Assembly (NCBI GenBank): GCA_964655995.1
Contig: CAZZPK010000001.1
Span: forward strand, 1-64,000
Direction: 5' to 3'
Source: JACPIA01 sp964655995
GTDB lineage: Bacteria > Patescibacteriota > Minisyncoccia > Phycocordibacterales > XYD1-FULL-46-19
DNA length: 64,000 nucleotides
Numbering within the stretch: position 1 is the first letter of the stretch; each line of letters starts with the position of its first letter. Below, one piece after another: positions 9,030 to 16,084 of the stretch. The translations under genes were made by a program, and so were the position numbers. The notes under the pieces were generated by a model. It saw only the letters and a program-made list of their open reading frames with translations. It had not been told where the DNA came from and searched no databases.

Positions 9030-9341
9030 ATGGCATTAAAGATCAAACAAGGTGATACTGTGGTTATCCGCTCTGGCGCCGCCAAAGGCAAGCAGGGTAA
9101 GGTGTTGCGCGTTGATGTGGCCGCGGGCCGAGTCCTGGTGGAGGGCATCAATTTAAAAAAGCGGCGCCAGCGCCCGCGCAAGGCCGGCAGCAAAGGTCAA
9201 GTAATTGAGAAGCCGGCTCCGGTAAATTACTCTAATGTTTTGCTGTGGTGCGCCAGCTGCAAAAAGGGCGTGCGTCTCAAAGCTAAATTAAGTGGCACAA
9301 GCAAGGCGCGGGTCTGTGGCAGCTGCGGCAAAGCAATTTAA
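9030..9341 (+). CDS. rplX: 50S ribosomal protein L24 with zinc-ribbon tail
   Basis: 103 aa. KOW motif near the N-terminus (KQGDTVVIRSGAAKGKQGKVLRVD), then GINLKKRRQRPRKAGSKGQVIEKPAPV. The C-terminal part has two CxxC pairs (LWCASCKKG and VCGSCGKAI), so it probably binds zinc, a feature of one class of bacterial L24. Start at ATG 9030, 4 nt after the rplN stop. A longer upstream reading in this frame overlaps rplN and is rejected. Confidence 0.96.
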   Translation: MALKIKQGDTVVIRSGAAKGKQGKVLRVDVAAGRVLVEGINLKKRRQRPRKAGSKGQVIEKPAPVNYSNVLLWCASCKKGVRLKAKLSGTSKARVCGSCGKAI

Positions 9342-9343
9342 AT

Positions 9344-9877
9344 ATGGAAACGATTCAACAAAAAATCAAAAAGGCGGTCCCCCTGCTCAAAAAAGAGCTT
9401 AAAACGGACAACGACTTGGCAGTGCCGCGCTTGGTTAAGGTAGTGCTTAACGTCGGTACTGGCCGGATAAGAGACAAAAAGAGGAACGAGCTTATTGTTG
9501 ACCGCTTGGCCAAATTAAGCGGCCAAAAGCCGGCGCTCCGCCCGGCCAAAAAGTCCATCGCTACCTTTAAACTCCGCCAGGGCGAGGTGATCGGCGTGGC
9601 GGTTACTTTGCGCGGTACCCGGATGCAGGCCTTTTTGGACCGCTTAATCAATATCGCCATGCCGCGCATGCGCGACTTTAAAGGCTTTGATGAAAAGAGC
9701 GTTGACGAGATGGGTAACCTCACTGTCGCTGTCCGCGAGCATAACGTCTTCCCCGAGACCAGCGAAGAGGATATCAAAGACATTTTTGGGATGTCGGTGA
9801 CCATCGTCACCACCGCCAAAACCCGCGCCGAGGCCATTGCCTTCTTCCGCGCCATCGGCTTCCCGTTTAAGAAGTAA
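9344..9877 (+). CDS. rplE: 50S ribosomal protein L5
   Basis: 177 aa. VPRLVKVVLNVGTGRIRDKK, LSGQKPALRPAKKSIATFKLRQGEVIGVAVTLRGTRMQAFLDRLI, GFDEKSVDEMGNLTVAVREHNVFPE and FGMSVTIVTTAKTRAEAIAFFRAIGFPF are canonical. Binds 5S rRNA and the P-site tRNA. Normally rpsN follows at once; here a 1.7-kb insertion follows and no obvious terminator is seen after the stop. Confidence 0.97.
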   Translation: METIQQKIKKAVPLLKKELKTDNDLAVPRLVKVVLNVGTGRIRDKKRNELIVDRLAKLSGQKPALRPAKKSIATFKLRQGEVIGVAVTLRGTRMQAFLDRLINIAMPRMRDFKGFDEKSVDEMGNLTVAVREHNVFPETSEEDIKDIFGMSVTIVTTAKTRAEAIAFFRAIGFPFKK

Positions 9878-9922
9878 TTAGGTATTTTGATTTAGGTCAA
9901 TCAGTTTCAGTTCTCAAAAAAA

Positions 9923-9966
9923 CAATTATTCCAAATTACTGTCATGACAGTAATTTGGAATAATTG
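9923..9966. repeat. 44-bp perfect palindrome at the left edge of the inserted cassettes
   Basis: The two 22-bp arms meet at GTCA|TGAC with no loop. The right arm runs into the promoter repeat (it supplies the first bases of TTGACA). The second promoter copy keeps only the central TGTCATGACA and the right arm. It could be a recombination or integration scar, an operator, or an assembly fold-back. Confidence 0.85.
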
Positions 9967-10139
9967 ACAAAATAAATAGATGAGNNNNNNNNNNNNNNNN
10001 NNNNNNNNNNNNNNNNNNNNNNNNNNNNNNNNNNNNNNNNNNNNNNNNNNNNNNNNNNNNNNNNNNNNNNNNNNNNNNNNNNNNTATATAATTAAGGGTA
10101 GAGTGAGTAGTAACTTGTAAAAACCTGGGCTTTGGCCCA
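9940..10139 (+). promoter_or_regulatory. Cassette promoter/leader repeat, copy 1 (interrupted by an N gap)
   Basis: Bases 9940-9984 plus 10085-10139 equal the 100-bp copy 2 at 10616-10715. If the gap is ignored it holds TTGACA (9964-9969), a 17-bp spacer and TATAAT (10087-10092), an exact sigma-70-type consensus. The leader ends in a TGGGC-TTTG-GCCCA hairpin shortly before the Shine-Dalgarno. Confidence 0.85.
9985..10084. other. Assembly gap of exactly 100 N
   Basis: One hundred N placed inside promoter repeat copy 1. In copy 2 the flanking bases are contiguous, so this may be a placeholder of zero true length, although missing sequence cannot be excluded. Confidence 0.9.
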
Positions 10140-10160
10140 TAACTAAGGGAGGGATCTGAT

Positions 10161-10550
10161 TTGTCTTGGGACGGTTCTTACTTACCTAAATCTCTTTTGG
10201 AGGCCATAGCTGCCCATCTATGGTTCGAGTGCCTCGGTTATAGTTTGGGTAATGAAGTTTTCATCTCTTTCTCTAGAGATAAGGTTGATGTAATTTTGTC
10301 GGCCGAAGGGAAAAGATGTTCTTTCTGTGTTGGGCAGCCGGAGTTTAATCAAGGTGAAATGGAAGATCTTTGGCTCCGGTTGATTAGTGAATATAATAAT
10401 GGGGGCACCATGACACCAGAAGACAAGGAAAAAATCTATTTTTCCTCGAGGTTTGTTGCCAATGCAAGTGTAATTCTATTGCAGATGTACCTTCGGGGTT
10501 TTAGGCGCTTTCTACTACTGCGCCAAAATATCCAGTCTTCCATCAATTAA
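10161..10550 (+). CDS. Cassette gene 1, unrecognised 129-aa protein
   Basis: Not recognised. 129 aa from a TTG start chosen because GGGAGGG (10147-10153) lies 7 nt upstream, a strong Shine-Dalgarno that most genes here lack. The protein has a mixed alpha/beta N-terminal part (LWFECLGYSLGNEVFISFSRDKVDVILS) with two Cys in CSFC, an acidic middle (TMTPEDKEK) and an amphipathic, basic C-terminus (LLQMYLRGFRRFLLLRQ). No clear TM helix or signal peptide. Visibly more AT-rich than flanking r-protein genes. It has its own consensus promoter and its own terminator inside an r-protein gene series, and shares both with the unrelated next gene. Confidence 0.65.
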   Translation: MSWDGSYLPKSLLEAIAAHLWFECLGYSLGNEVFISFSRDKVDVILSAEGKRCSFCVGQPEFNQGEMEDLWLRLISEYNNGGTMTPEDKEKIYFSSRFVANASVILLQMYLRGFRRFLLLRQNIQSSIN

Positions 10551-10558
10551 GCCGTTTC

Positions 10559-10601
10559 CGCCCCGTCTGGAGCTCTATGCTCTGGCCGGGGTTTTGTTTT
10601 T
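10559..10601 (+). terminator. Cassette terminator, copy 1
   Basis: A 13-position stem between 10561-10573 and 10579-10591 (CCCCG outer arm, AGC/GCT inner arm, two G-U pairs, one mismatch) around TCTAT, followed by TTTTGTTTTTT. The first 37 bases are identical to copy 2 at 11538. Confidence 0.85.
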
Positions 10602-10615
10602 TACCACCAACTAAA

Positions 10616-10715
10616 TGTCATGACAGTAATTTGGAATAATTGACAAAATAAATAGATGAGTATATAATTAAGGGTAGAGTGAGTAGTAACTTGTAAAAAC
10701 CTGGGCTTTGGCCCA
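10616..10715 (+). promoter_or_regulatory. Cassette promoter/leader repeat, copy 2
   Basis: Intact 100-bp repeat: central TGTCATGACA palindrome, TTGACA (10640-10645), 17-bp spacer, TATAAT (10663-10668), then a leader with hairpin TGGGC (10702-10706) / GCCCA (10711-10715). AAGGAGG at 10722-10728 lies just outside the repeat. Confidence 0.9.
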
Positions 10716-10735
10716 AAACATAAGGAGGAACAAAC

Positions 10736-11518
10736 ATGTTCCAACGAGAGAGTAAGCGAATTGGTTTGGCGTGCTTTGTTGGTGCCTCAGTTGGCACAAT
10801 CTTGAGCACGGTGGTTGGTGTTGAGACAATCTGGCAACAGATATTGGCAATTGTCGGCATCTTGGCCGGCGGCGCCGTGGGTTGGCTGGTCTATGACCTG
10901 CCGGCCGTCTGGCACGCCTTCCGTCGCGCCTTTCGGCAAACTGTCGCCTGGCGACCGGATAAGAAATTATTTCTAGATTCCGGTAAATTTACTCTTGCCT
11001 TTTTGGGATTGTTGGTTCTTGGCTTACTCGGACCAGCCCTTCTTTATGGGGTGATCGGATATTTATTGAGTGAAAAATCTGTCATCCCAGCTATTCATGG
11101 TCTCTCTATCCTTATATGGTTCGTATCATTATACGATGGTGAGTTATGCGATAGTGAGACTAAGGGAGTAATTTCCAGATTAAAAACATCAGCCCTAATG
11201 AGTCTGGGTTGGCCCTTTGTACTCATCATTGGCGTCCTATTCCTGTTTTACTTCGCATTGTATGAATCATTCATGGCAGTGCTATCAACAGTGAAATGGT
11301 CGCTGGTAGTCATAAAACGCACCTTTGTCTACGTCCATTCGGCCGAGCGGCGGATTTGCTTCGTTGACTCGATAATCGGCGGAGTTGTAGGCTATTGGCT
11401 GGCCGGTGGCAATGTGGCCTATGCCGGCGTCGGCGGTTTGGTTGGAGCTATAGTCGGCATCGCCAACTACGAGCTCATCTCAATCCGCTGGCTCAAGCTG
11501 GCACCGCGTTCCTCCTAA
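10736..11518 (+). CDS. Cassette gene 2, polytopic membrane protein of unknown function
   Basis: 260 aa, not recognised. About six to seven hydrophobic segments. The N-terminal pair (residues about 9-52, GASVGTILS then GGAVGWLVYD) and the C-terminal pair (about 205-250, IIGGVVGYWLAGG then VGGLVGAIVGIANYE) are Gly-rich and resemble each other, suggesting an internal duplication. Both are followed by a Trp/basic stretch. A central loop holds LYDGELCDSETKG. Start at ATG 10736, 7 nt after AAGGAGG. Own promoter and terminator identical to those of cassette gene 1. Possibly a small membrane transporter or envelope protein; no function can be assigned. Confidence 0.75.
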   Translation: MFQRESKRIGLACFVGASVGTILSTVVGVETIWQQILAIVGILAGGAVGWLVYDLPAVWHAFRRAFRQTVAWRPDKKLFLDSGKFTLAFLGLLVLGLLGPALLYGVIGYLLSEKSVIPAIHGLSILIWFVSLYDGELCDSETKGVISRLKTSALMSLGWPFVLIIGVLFLFYFALYESFMAVLSTVKWSLVVIKRTFVYVHSAERRICFVDSIIGGVVGYWLAGGNVAYAGVGGLVGAIVGIANYELISIRWLKLAPRSS

Positions 11519-11537
11519 GCCCACAGTTTTCCGTTCA

Positions 11538-11575
11538 CGCCCCGTCTGGAGCTCTATGCTCTGGCCGGGGTTTTA
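11538..11575 (+). terminator. Cassette terminator, copy 2
   Basis: 37 bases identical to 10559-10595: the same stem with TCTAT loop and a short TTTT tail. Confidence 0.85.
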
Positions 11576-11594
11576 TTATGCCTAGGGGCGTAAA

Positions 11595-11624
11595 TTGACA
11601 GACCGGCCTTTTGCCTGCTAGGAT
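11595..11624 (+). promoter_or_regulatory. rpsN promoter
   Basis: TTGACA (11595-11600), 18-bp spacer, TAGGAT (11619-11624). It restarts transcription of the r-protein series after the inserted cassettes. Predicted +1 near 11631. Confidence 0.75.
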
Positions 11625-11631
11625 AGGGCGT

Positions 11632-11650
11632 GGCTCGTGGAGCCTTTTTT
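11632..11650 (+). promoter_or_regulatory. 5'-terminal hairpin with U-run before rpsN
   Basis: GGCTC (11632-11636) pairs with GAGCC (11640-11644), loop GTG, then TTTTTT, 8 nt before the ATG. It resembles the fusA terminator in sequence but sits at the predicted transcript 5' end, so it may act as an attenuator. Confidence 0.5.
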
Positions 11651-11658
11651 GTATCAGT

Positions 11659-11844
11659 ATGGCCAAAACTTCGACTAAAGTCCGGGCGCTTAAGCCGCCC
11701 AAATTCAAGTCCCGCGTCGTGCGGCGTTGTTTCCGTTGTGGGCGCAAGCGGGCCTTTATGCGCGATTTTCATTTGTGCCGCATCTGTTTCCGCGAGTTTG
11801 CCAACGAGGGCAAAATCCCCGGTATTAAAAAATCATCCTGGTAA
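11659..11844 (+). CDS. rpsN: 30S ribosomal protein S14, zinc type
   Basis: 61 aa, the short zinc-binding form. CFRCG (about residues 24-28) and CRIC (about 40-43) form the zinc site; ends FREFANEGKIPGIKKSSW. Start at ATG 11659 (MAKTS). Upstream in-frame starts would lie before the predicted transcription start. First gene of the third r-protein transcript. Confidence 0.96.
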   Translation: MAKTSTKVRALKPPKFKSRVVRRCFRCGRKRAFMRDFHLCRICFREFANEGKIPGIKKSSW

Positions 11845-11859
11845 TTTCTATTCTTTATT

Positions 11860-12246
11860 ATGGATCCGATCGCCCAAATGCTCACTAATTTAAAAAATGC
11901 CGCCTTGGCTCGCCAGACGGAGGTGGTGGTGCCTTTTTCCAAAGTTAAAATGGCGCTGGCCGAGATTTTGGTCAAAGCCGGCTATTTGGCCGAGGCGGTC
12001 AAAAAAGGTAAAAAATCGCGCCACTTTATTTACTGCACTCTGGCTTACGAGGGTGCGACCCCTAAGCTCCAAGAGGTTAAGCGCGTGTCCAAATTATCTA
12101 AAAGGGTGTATGCCGGTTTCGACGAGATCCATCCGGTACGCCAGGGCCGCGGTTTGGCCATTATCTCCACGCCGCGAGGCTTACTAACCGACAAGGAGGC
12201 GCGAGCGGCTCGTGTCGGTGGCGAGGTTTTGTGCCAAGTTTGGTAA
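11860..12246 (+). CDS. rpsH: 30S ribosomal protein S8
   Basis: 128 aa. MDPIAQMLTNLKNAALARQTEVVVPFSKVKMALAEIL at the N-terminus and the C-terminal STPRGLLTDKEARAARVGGEVLCQVW are typical. Binds 16S helix 21; in model bacteria also the translational repressor of the spc operon. Confidence 0.97.
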   Translation: MDPIAQMLTNLKNAALARQTEVVVPFSKVKMALAEILVKAGYLAEAVKKGKKSRHFIYCTLAYEGATPKLQEVKRVSKLSKRVYAGFDEIHPVRQGRGLAIISTPRGLLTDKEARAARVGGEVLCQVW

Positions 12247-12253
12247 TAATTTT

Positions 12254-12793
12254 ATGTCGCGACTAGGTAAACAACCAATTGCTATCCCCGCTGGCGTCAC
12301 TGTCGAGTACGCTGCCGGCGTATTAAAGGTGACCGGCCCCAAGGGTACCGTCTCGCGGACTTTGACCAGTCCGGCAGTGGAGGTGACGGTAGCGCCGGAG
12401 GCCGTAACAGTGGTACCCACTGCCGAGACAGTAGAGAGCCGGACCATGTGGGGTACTTACGCCTCGCATATTAAAAACGCCATAGAGGGCGTAACGGCCG
12501 GCTTTGAGAAAAAGCTCCTTATCGAGGGTGTGGGTTTTAAGTTTAATGTCGCCGGCAGCCAAGTAGTGTTGGATATCGGCTTTTCTCATCAGGTCAAGCT
12601 TGATATCCCAGCCGCGCTTAAGGTGGCAGTGGAGAAAAATATGATGACGATCAGCGGCGCCGACAAAGAGCTGGTCGGCCAATTTGCCGCTCAGGTCCGG
12701 GGCTATAAGCCGGTCGAGCCGTACAAGGGCAAAGGCATACGCTATGAGAGCGAGTATGTCCTCCGCAAGCAGGGCAAAAAGGCAACCGCCTAA
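12254..12793 (+). CDS. rplF: 50S ribosomal protein L6
   Basis: 179 aa. MSRLGKQPIAIPAGVTVEYAAGVLKVTGPKGTVSR, IEGVGFKFNVAG and the C-terminal VRGYKPVEPYKGKGIRYESEYVLRKQGKKA. Start at ATG 12254 after a U-rich 7-nt spacer. Confidence 0.97.
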   Translation: MSRLGKQPIAIPAGVTVEYAAGVLKVTGPKGTVSRTLTSPAVEVTVAPEAVTVVPTAETVESRTMWGTYASHIKNAIEGVTAGFEKKLLIEGVGFKFNVAGSQVVLDIGFSHQVKLDIPAALKVAVEKNMMTISGADKELVGQFAAQVRGYKPVEPYKGKGIRYESEYVLRKQGKKATA

Positions 12794-12806
12794 TTAAAAT
12801 AAAGTT

Positions 12807-13181
12807 ATGTCCAAAACACCAAACAAATTATTGCGCGCCCGCCGTCGGGCTCGGATCCGGAGCAAAATCTCCGGTACGGCCGAGCGCCCACGTTTAGCCG
12901 TCTTCCGCTCCAACAAACATGTTTACGCCCAATTGATTGATGATGTTAAGGGCGTGACTTTGGTCGCTGCCAGCGAGACCAAGGCCAAAACCGGCAAGGC
13001 TAAAAAAGGCGATTCGCCATTTGCTAAAGTGGCGGCGGCTTATGCTGTCGGCGAGGCCATTGGCACCTTGGCTAAGGAAAAAAAGATCGCTACGGCGGTG
13101 TTTGACCGCGGGGGTTACCGCTTTACCGGCCGGGTTAAGGCGGTAGCCGACGGGGCGCGGGCGGCCGGATTAATCTTTTAA
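12807..13181 (+). CDS. rplR: 50S ribosomal protein L18
   Basis: 124 aa. RARRRARIRSKISGTAERPRLAVFRSNKHVYAQLIDDVKGVTLVAASE, VGEAIGTLAKEKKI and FDRGGYRFTGRVKAVADGARAAGL. 5S rRNA-binding protein. Confidence 0.97.
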   Translation: MSKTPNKLLRARRRARIRSKISGTAERPRLAVFRSNKHVYAQLIDDVKGVTLVAASETKAKTGKAKKGDSPFAKVAAAYAVGEAIGTLAKEKKIATAVFDRGGYRFTGRVKAVADGARAAGLIF

Positions 13182-13192
13182 TATTTTTATTT

Positions 13193-13741
13193 ATGGAAAA
13201 TACCGACACTACAATGCCAACTCCCGCTACCACCTCTGCTCCCTTGCGCCGCGGCGGCCACTCGGCCGGCCGGCGTGGCACCGGCCGGCGTGGCGCGGCC
13301 GACAAGCCGCGCTCCGAGTTTGATCACAAAGTGATCTCGGTGCGGCGTGTGGCGCGCGTGGTCGCCGGCGGTCGGCGCTTCTCCTTCTCGGTAGTGGTGG
13401 TGATCGGTAATCGCAAAGGCAAAGTCGGCGTCGGTTTGGGTAAAGCCGGCGATACCACCTTAGCCATCGACAAAGCGATGAATGCCGCCAAAAAGGGCTT
13501 GCTTATCCTGCCGCTTACCGAGACCAACTCGATTCCGCATCAAATCGAGGCCAAATTCGGCAGTTCGCGGATCGAGATCCGTCCCGCCCCCGGCAAAGGG
13601 CTGGTGGCCGGGAGTGCCGTGCGTACCGTGCTTGACTTGGCCGGCGTTCGCGATATTACCGCCAAGGTCCATTCTCGCAGCAAAAACAAGCTTAATATCG
13701 CCCGCGCCGCCATCCTCGCTTTGGCCAAACTTAAAGCCTAA
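13193..13741 (+). CDS. rpsE: 30S ribosomal protein S5
   Basis: 182 aa. A low-complexity Gly/Arg-rich N-terminus (RRGGHSAGRRGTGRRG) precedes the core KVISVRRVARVVAGGRRFSFSVVVVIGNRKGKVGVGLGKAGD and the S5 C-terminal domain (GKGLVAGSAVRTVLDLAGVRDITAKVHSRSKNKLN). An ATG at 13214 is an alternative start. rplO follows after 12 nt; the L30 gene usual at this place is absent. Confidence 0.97.
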   Translation: MENTDTTMPTPATTSAPLRRGGHSAGRRGTGRRGAADKPRSEFDHKVISVRRVARVVAGGRRFSFSVVVVIGNRKGKVGVGLGKAGDTTLAIDKAMNAAKKGLLILPLTETNSIPHQIEAKFGSSRIEIRPAPGKGLVAGSAVRTVLDLAGVRDITAKVHSRSKNKLNIARAAILALAKLKA

Positions 13742-13753
13742 TCTCTAAATTTT

Positions 13754-14182
13754 ATGCAATTACATACCATTAAACGACAAAGCACGCGCAAAAAGGCCAA
13801 ATATATTGGTCGGGGCGGTAAGCGCGGCAAAACTTCCGGCCGTGGGCACAAGGGCCAGGGCGCTCGCGCCGGCCACAAGATGCGTCCGGAGTGGCGTGAT
13901 ATCATTAAAAAGCTGCCCAAGCGCCGCGGTTACGGCAAAAATCGTTTTGTCCGTATCCAGCCTAAGCCCGAGGTGGTTAATCTCTCGGCTCTGGAGCAGA
14001 CGTTTGCGGCCGGCGCCCTGGTTACCCCCGCCGCTTTGGCGGCCCACAAATTGGTCAAGCCCAAACAGCCGGTCAAGATCTTGGGCGCCGGCCGCTTGAC
14101 TAAAAAGCTGACAGTCAGCGGCTGTGCCCTCTCAGCCTCGGCTCGCCAGGCCATCCTCGCCGCCGGCGGCGCCGTCGCTTAA
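13754..14182 (+). CDS. rplO: 50S ribosomal protein L15
   Basis: 142 aa. KYIGRGGKRGKTSGRGHKGQGARAGHKMRPEW N-terminal signature, then KRRGYGKNRFVRIQPKPEVVNL and the globular C-terminal part KILGAGRLTKKLTVSGCALSASARQAI. Ends 7 nt before secY. Confidence 0.97.
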   Translation: MQLHTIKRQSTRKKAKYIGRGGKRGKTSGRGHKGQGARAGHKMRPEWRDIIKKLPKRRGYGKNRFVRIQPKPEVVNLSALEQTFAAGALVTPAALAAHKLVKPKQPVKILGAGRLTKKLTVSGCALSASARQAILAAGGAVA

Positions 14183-14189
14183 ATCGCTT

Positions 14190-15461
14190 ATGAATATTTT
14201 TTTAACCAAACTCCGTCTCCTGTTTGAAGATACGGCATTAAGGCGGCGGATTTTCCTCACCTTGCTTATTTTGGCCCTGTTCCGCTTTGGTGCAGCGGTG
14301 CCGATCCCAAGCGTTGATGTTTTGGCTTTGGAGCGCTTTTTTACCGACAATCAGTTTTTTGGCCTACTCAACATTTTTTCCGGCGGCGGCTTGTCCAATT
14401 TGTCGATTGTGATGTTGGGCGTTGGCCCGTTTATTACCGCCTCGATTATTATGCAGCTGCTCACCCTCATTTTCCCCCAGCTTAAGGAGATGTATCAGGA
14501 GGAGGGCGAGGCCGGTCGGCGCAAAATGTCCCAATACTCGCGTCTGCTCTCAGTGCCGCTTGCGGCCATACAGGGCTTTAGTTTGTTGGCGCTTTTGTCG
14601 CGCCAGGGGATTTTATTGCCGACCACGCTGTTTGAGCAATTGGTCAGTGTGGTGGTCGTGGTGGCCGGCTCGCTCCTCTTGATGTGGCTGGGCGAGCTTA
14701 TCAGCGAGTACGGCGTAGGCAATGGGGTCTCACTCCTGATTTTTGCCGGTATCGTCTCGGCCTTGCCGACGCAACTCTTTCAGCTTTGGGCTAACTTTGA
14801 GGTGGCACAGGTGCCGCTTTACGTTTCCTTTGTTGTGGCGGCGGTCATTATTGTTGCCGCGGTGGTGGTGATCACCGAGGCCGAGCGTCCGATCCCGATT
14901 ACCTATGCCCGGCAGGTGCGGGGCAACCGAGTGTACGGCGGCATCGCCACTTATTTGCCGATCAGGCTCAACAATGCCGGCGTTATGCCGATCATTTTTG
15001 CTTTGTCGATTTTGCTCTTTCCCCAAATGATCGCCAATTTTATGGCTCAATCGTCGGTAGCCATTTTCCAAACCATTGCCGACTTTATTTTGCCGCTCTT
15101 TAACAATAATTGGCTGTACGGAGCAGTTTATTGTGCACTGGTGTTCGTCTTCACTTACTTTTACTCGGCGGTCACTTTTGATCCGCAGATGATCTCGACC
15201 AATTTACAAAAATCAGGTGCTTTCATCCCTGGCGTCCGTCCGGGCCAGCCGACCACTTTCCATTTAGGTAATATTGTCAGCCGGCTGACCTTAGTCGGAG
15301 CGCTCTTTTTGGCCGTAGTGGCGCTCTTGCCGATTATTATGCAAGGGGTCACCGGCATGGCGGCGCTGGCTATTGGCGGTACCTCGCTCCTCATCGTCGT
15401 CTCGGTGGTGCTTGAGCTCGTTAAACAGCTTAATGCCCAGCTCTCGATGAGGGAGTATTAA
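14190..15461 (+). CDS. secY: Protein translocase subunit SecY
   Basis: 423 aa, usual length, ten hydrophobic segments. Contains RRRIFLTLLILALFRFGAAVPIPSVD (TM1), the plug-side sequence FSGGGLSNLSIVMLGVGPFITASIIMQLLT, GVGNGVSLLIFAGIV, TEAERPIPITYARQVRG and FYSAVTFDPQMISTNLQKSGAFIPGVRPG. Pore of the Sec translocon in the plasma membrane, through which the signal-peptide proteins of this window would pass. Start at ATG 14190; longer readings overlap rplO. Confidence 0.98.
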   Translation: MNIFLTKLRLLFEDTALRRRIFLTLLILALFRFGAAVPIPSVDVLALERFFTDNQFFGLLNIFSGGGLSNLSIVMLGVGPFITASIIMQLLTLIFPQLKEMYQEEGEAGRRKMSQYSRLLSVPLAAIQGFSLLALLSRQGILLPTTLFEQLVSVVVVVAGSLLLMWLGELISEYGVGNGVSLLIFAGIVSALPTQLFQLWANFEVAQVPLYVSFVVAAVIIVAAVVVITEAERPIPITYARQVRGNRVYGGIATYLPIRLNNAGVMPIIFALSILLFPQMIANFMAQSSVAIFQTIADFILPLFNNNWLYGAVYCALVFVFTYFYSAVTFDPQMISTNLQKSGAFIPGVRPGQPTTFHLGNIVSRLTLVGALFLAVVALLPIIMQGVTGMAALAIGGTSLLIVVSVVLELVKQLNAQLSMREY

Positions 15462-15487
15462 TCTTTTCTCTAACAGGCGTTGTCGGT

Positions 15488-15493
15488 TATACT
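15488..15493 (+). promoter_or_regulatory. adk -10 box
   Basis: TATACT ends 6 nt before the adk ATG (15500), implying a leaderless transcript. No good -35. Confidence 0.5.
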
Positions 15494-15499
15494 GGTCGT

Positions 15500-16084
15500 A
15501 TGTCACCGCAAACGCTTATTTTTATTGGCCGCTCGGGCGCCGGCAAGGGGACGCAAGCGATCAAGCTTATCAATTGGCTTAAAACGGCCAGTCCCGAGCG
15601 GCATCCCTTTTACGTCAAAACGGGCGAGCAATTTCGCCAGTTGTTGGCCGGTGGCAGTTATACCGGCCGCTTACTTGAGGGCCGGCTGGCGCGCGGCGAG
15701 CTCATGCCCTCCTTTTTGCCGATCTGGGTGTGGTCACACTTGCTGATTGAAAACTTAAAGGGCGGAGAGCATCTCATTTTTGACGGGACGCCGCGTATGC
15801 TCCTTGAGGCCAAGATTTTGGACTCGATGATTGAGTTTTACGAGCGGGCCCCGGCCACAGTTATCAACTTGGCTATTAGCCGCGAGACGGCGGTGGAGCG
15901 CCTCGAGTCTCGCGGGCGTGGCGACGATGAGTTGGCGGCCATTAATCGGCGCTTAGACTGGTTTGAGAGCGAGACGGAGCCGGTGCTCCGTTATTTTAAA
16001 GAGTCGCCGCTTTACCGCGTTGTCGCTATCGACGGCGAGCAGGACATTGAGGCGATACACCAAGACATTATCTCGCAATTATGA
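15500..16084 (+). CDS. adk: Adenylate kinase
   Basis: 194 aa. Interconverts AMP + ATP and 2 ADP. P-loop GRSGAGKGT at residues 10-18, the AMP-site counterpart FDGTPRM (in place of the usual DGFPR), and RLESRGRGDDELAAINRRLDWF with the Arg and Asp residues of the adenylate kinase C-terminal region. A short-LID form with no zinc Cys set. Own -10 box and coupled to map by a 4-nt overlap. A related nucleoside monophosphate kinase is possible, but the secY-adk-map order favours Adk. Confidence 0.9.
   Translation: MSPQTLIFIGRSGAGKGTQAIKLINWLKTASPERHPFYVKTGEQFRQLLAGGSYTGRLLEGRLARGELMPSFLPIWVWSHLLIENLKGGEHLIFDGTPRMLLEAKILDSMIEFYERAPATVINLAISRETAVERLESRGRGDDELAAINRRLDWFESETEPVLRYFKESPLYRVVAIDGEQDIEAIHQDIISQL

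Noticed and set aside
9907..10140. Minus-strand frame spanning the N gap
   Set aside because: Formed only by translating Ns as unknown residues and by the promoter repeat; not a gene.
10618..10860. Minus-strand frames over promoter repeat copy 2
   Set aside because: They translate the leader/promoter repeat and the antisense of cassette gene 2, and share their C-terminus with the frame over the N gap only because of the repeat.
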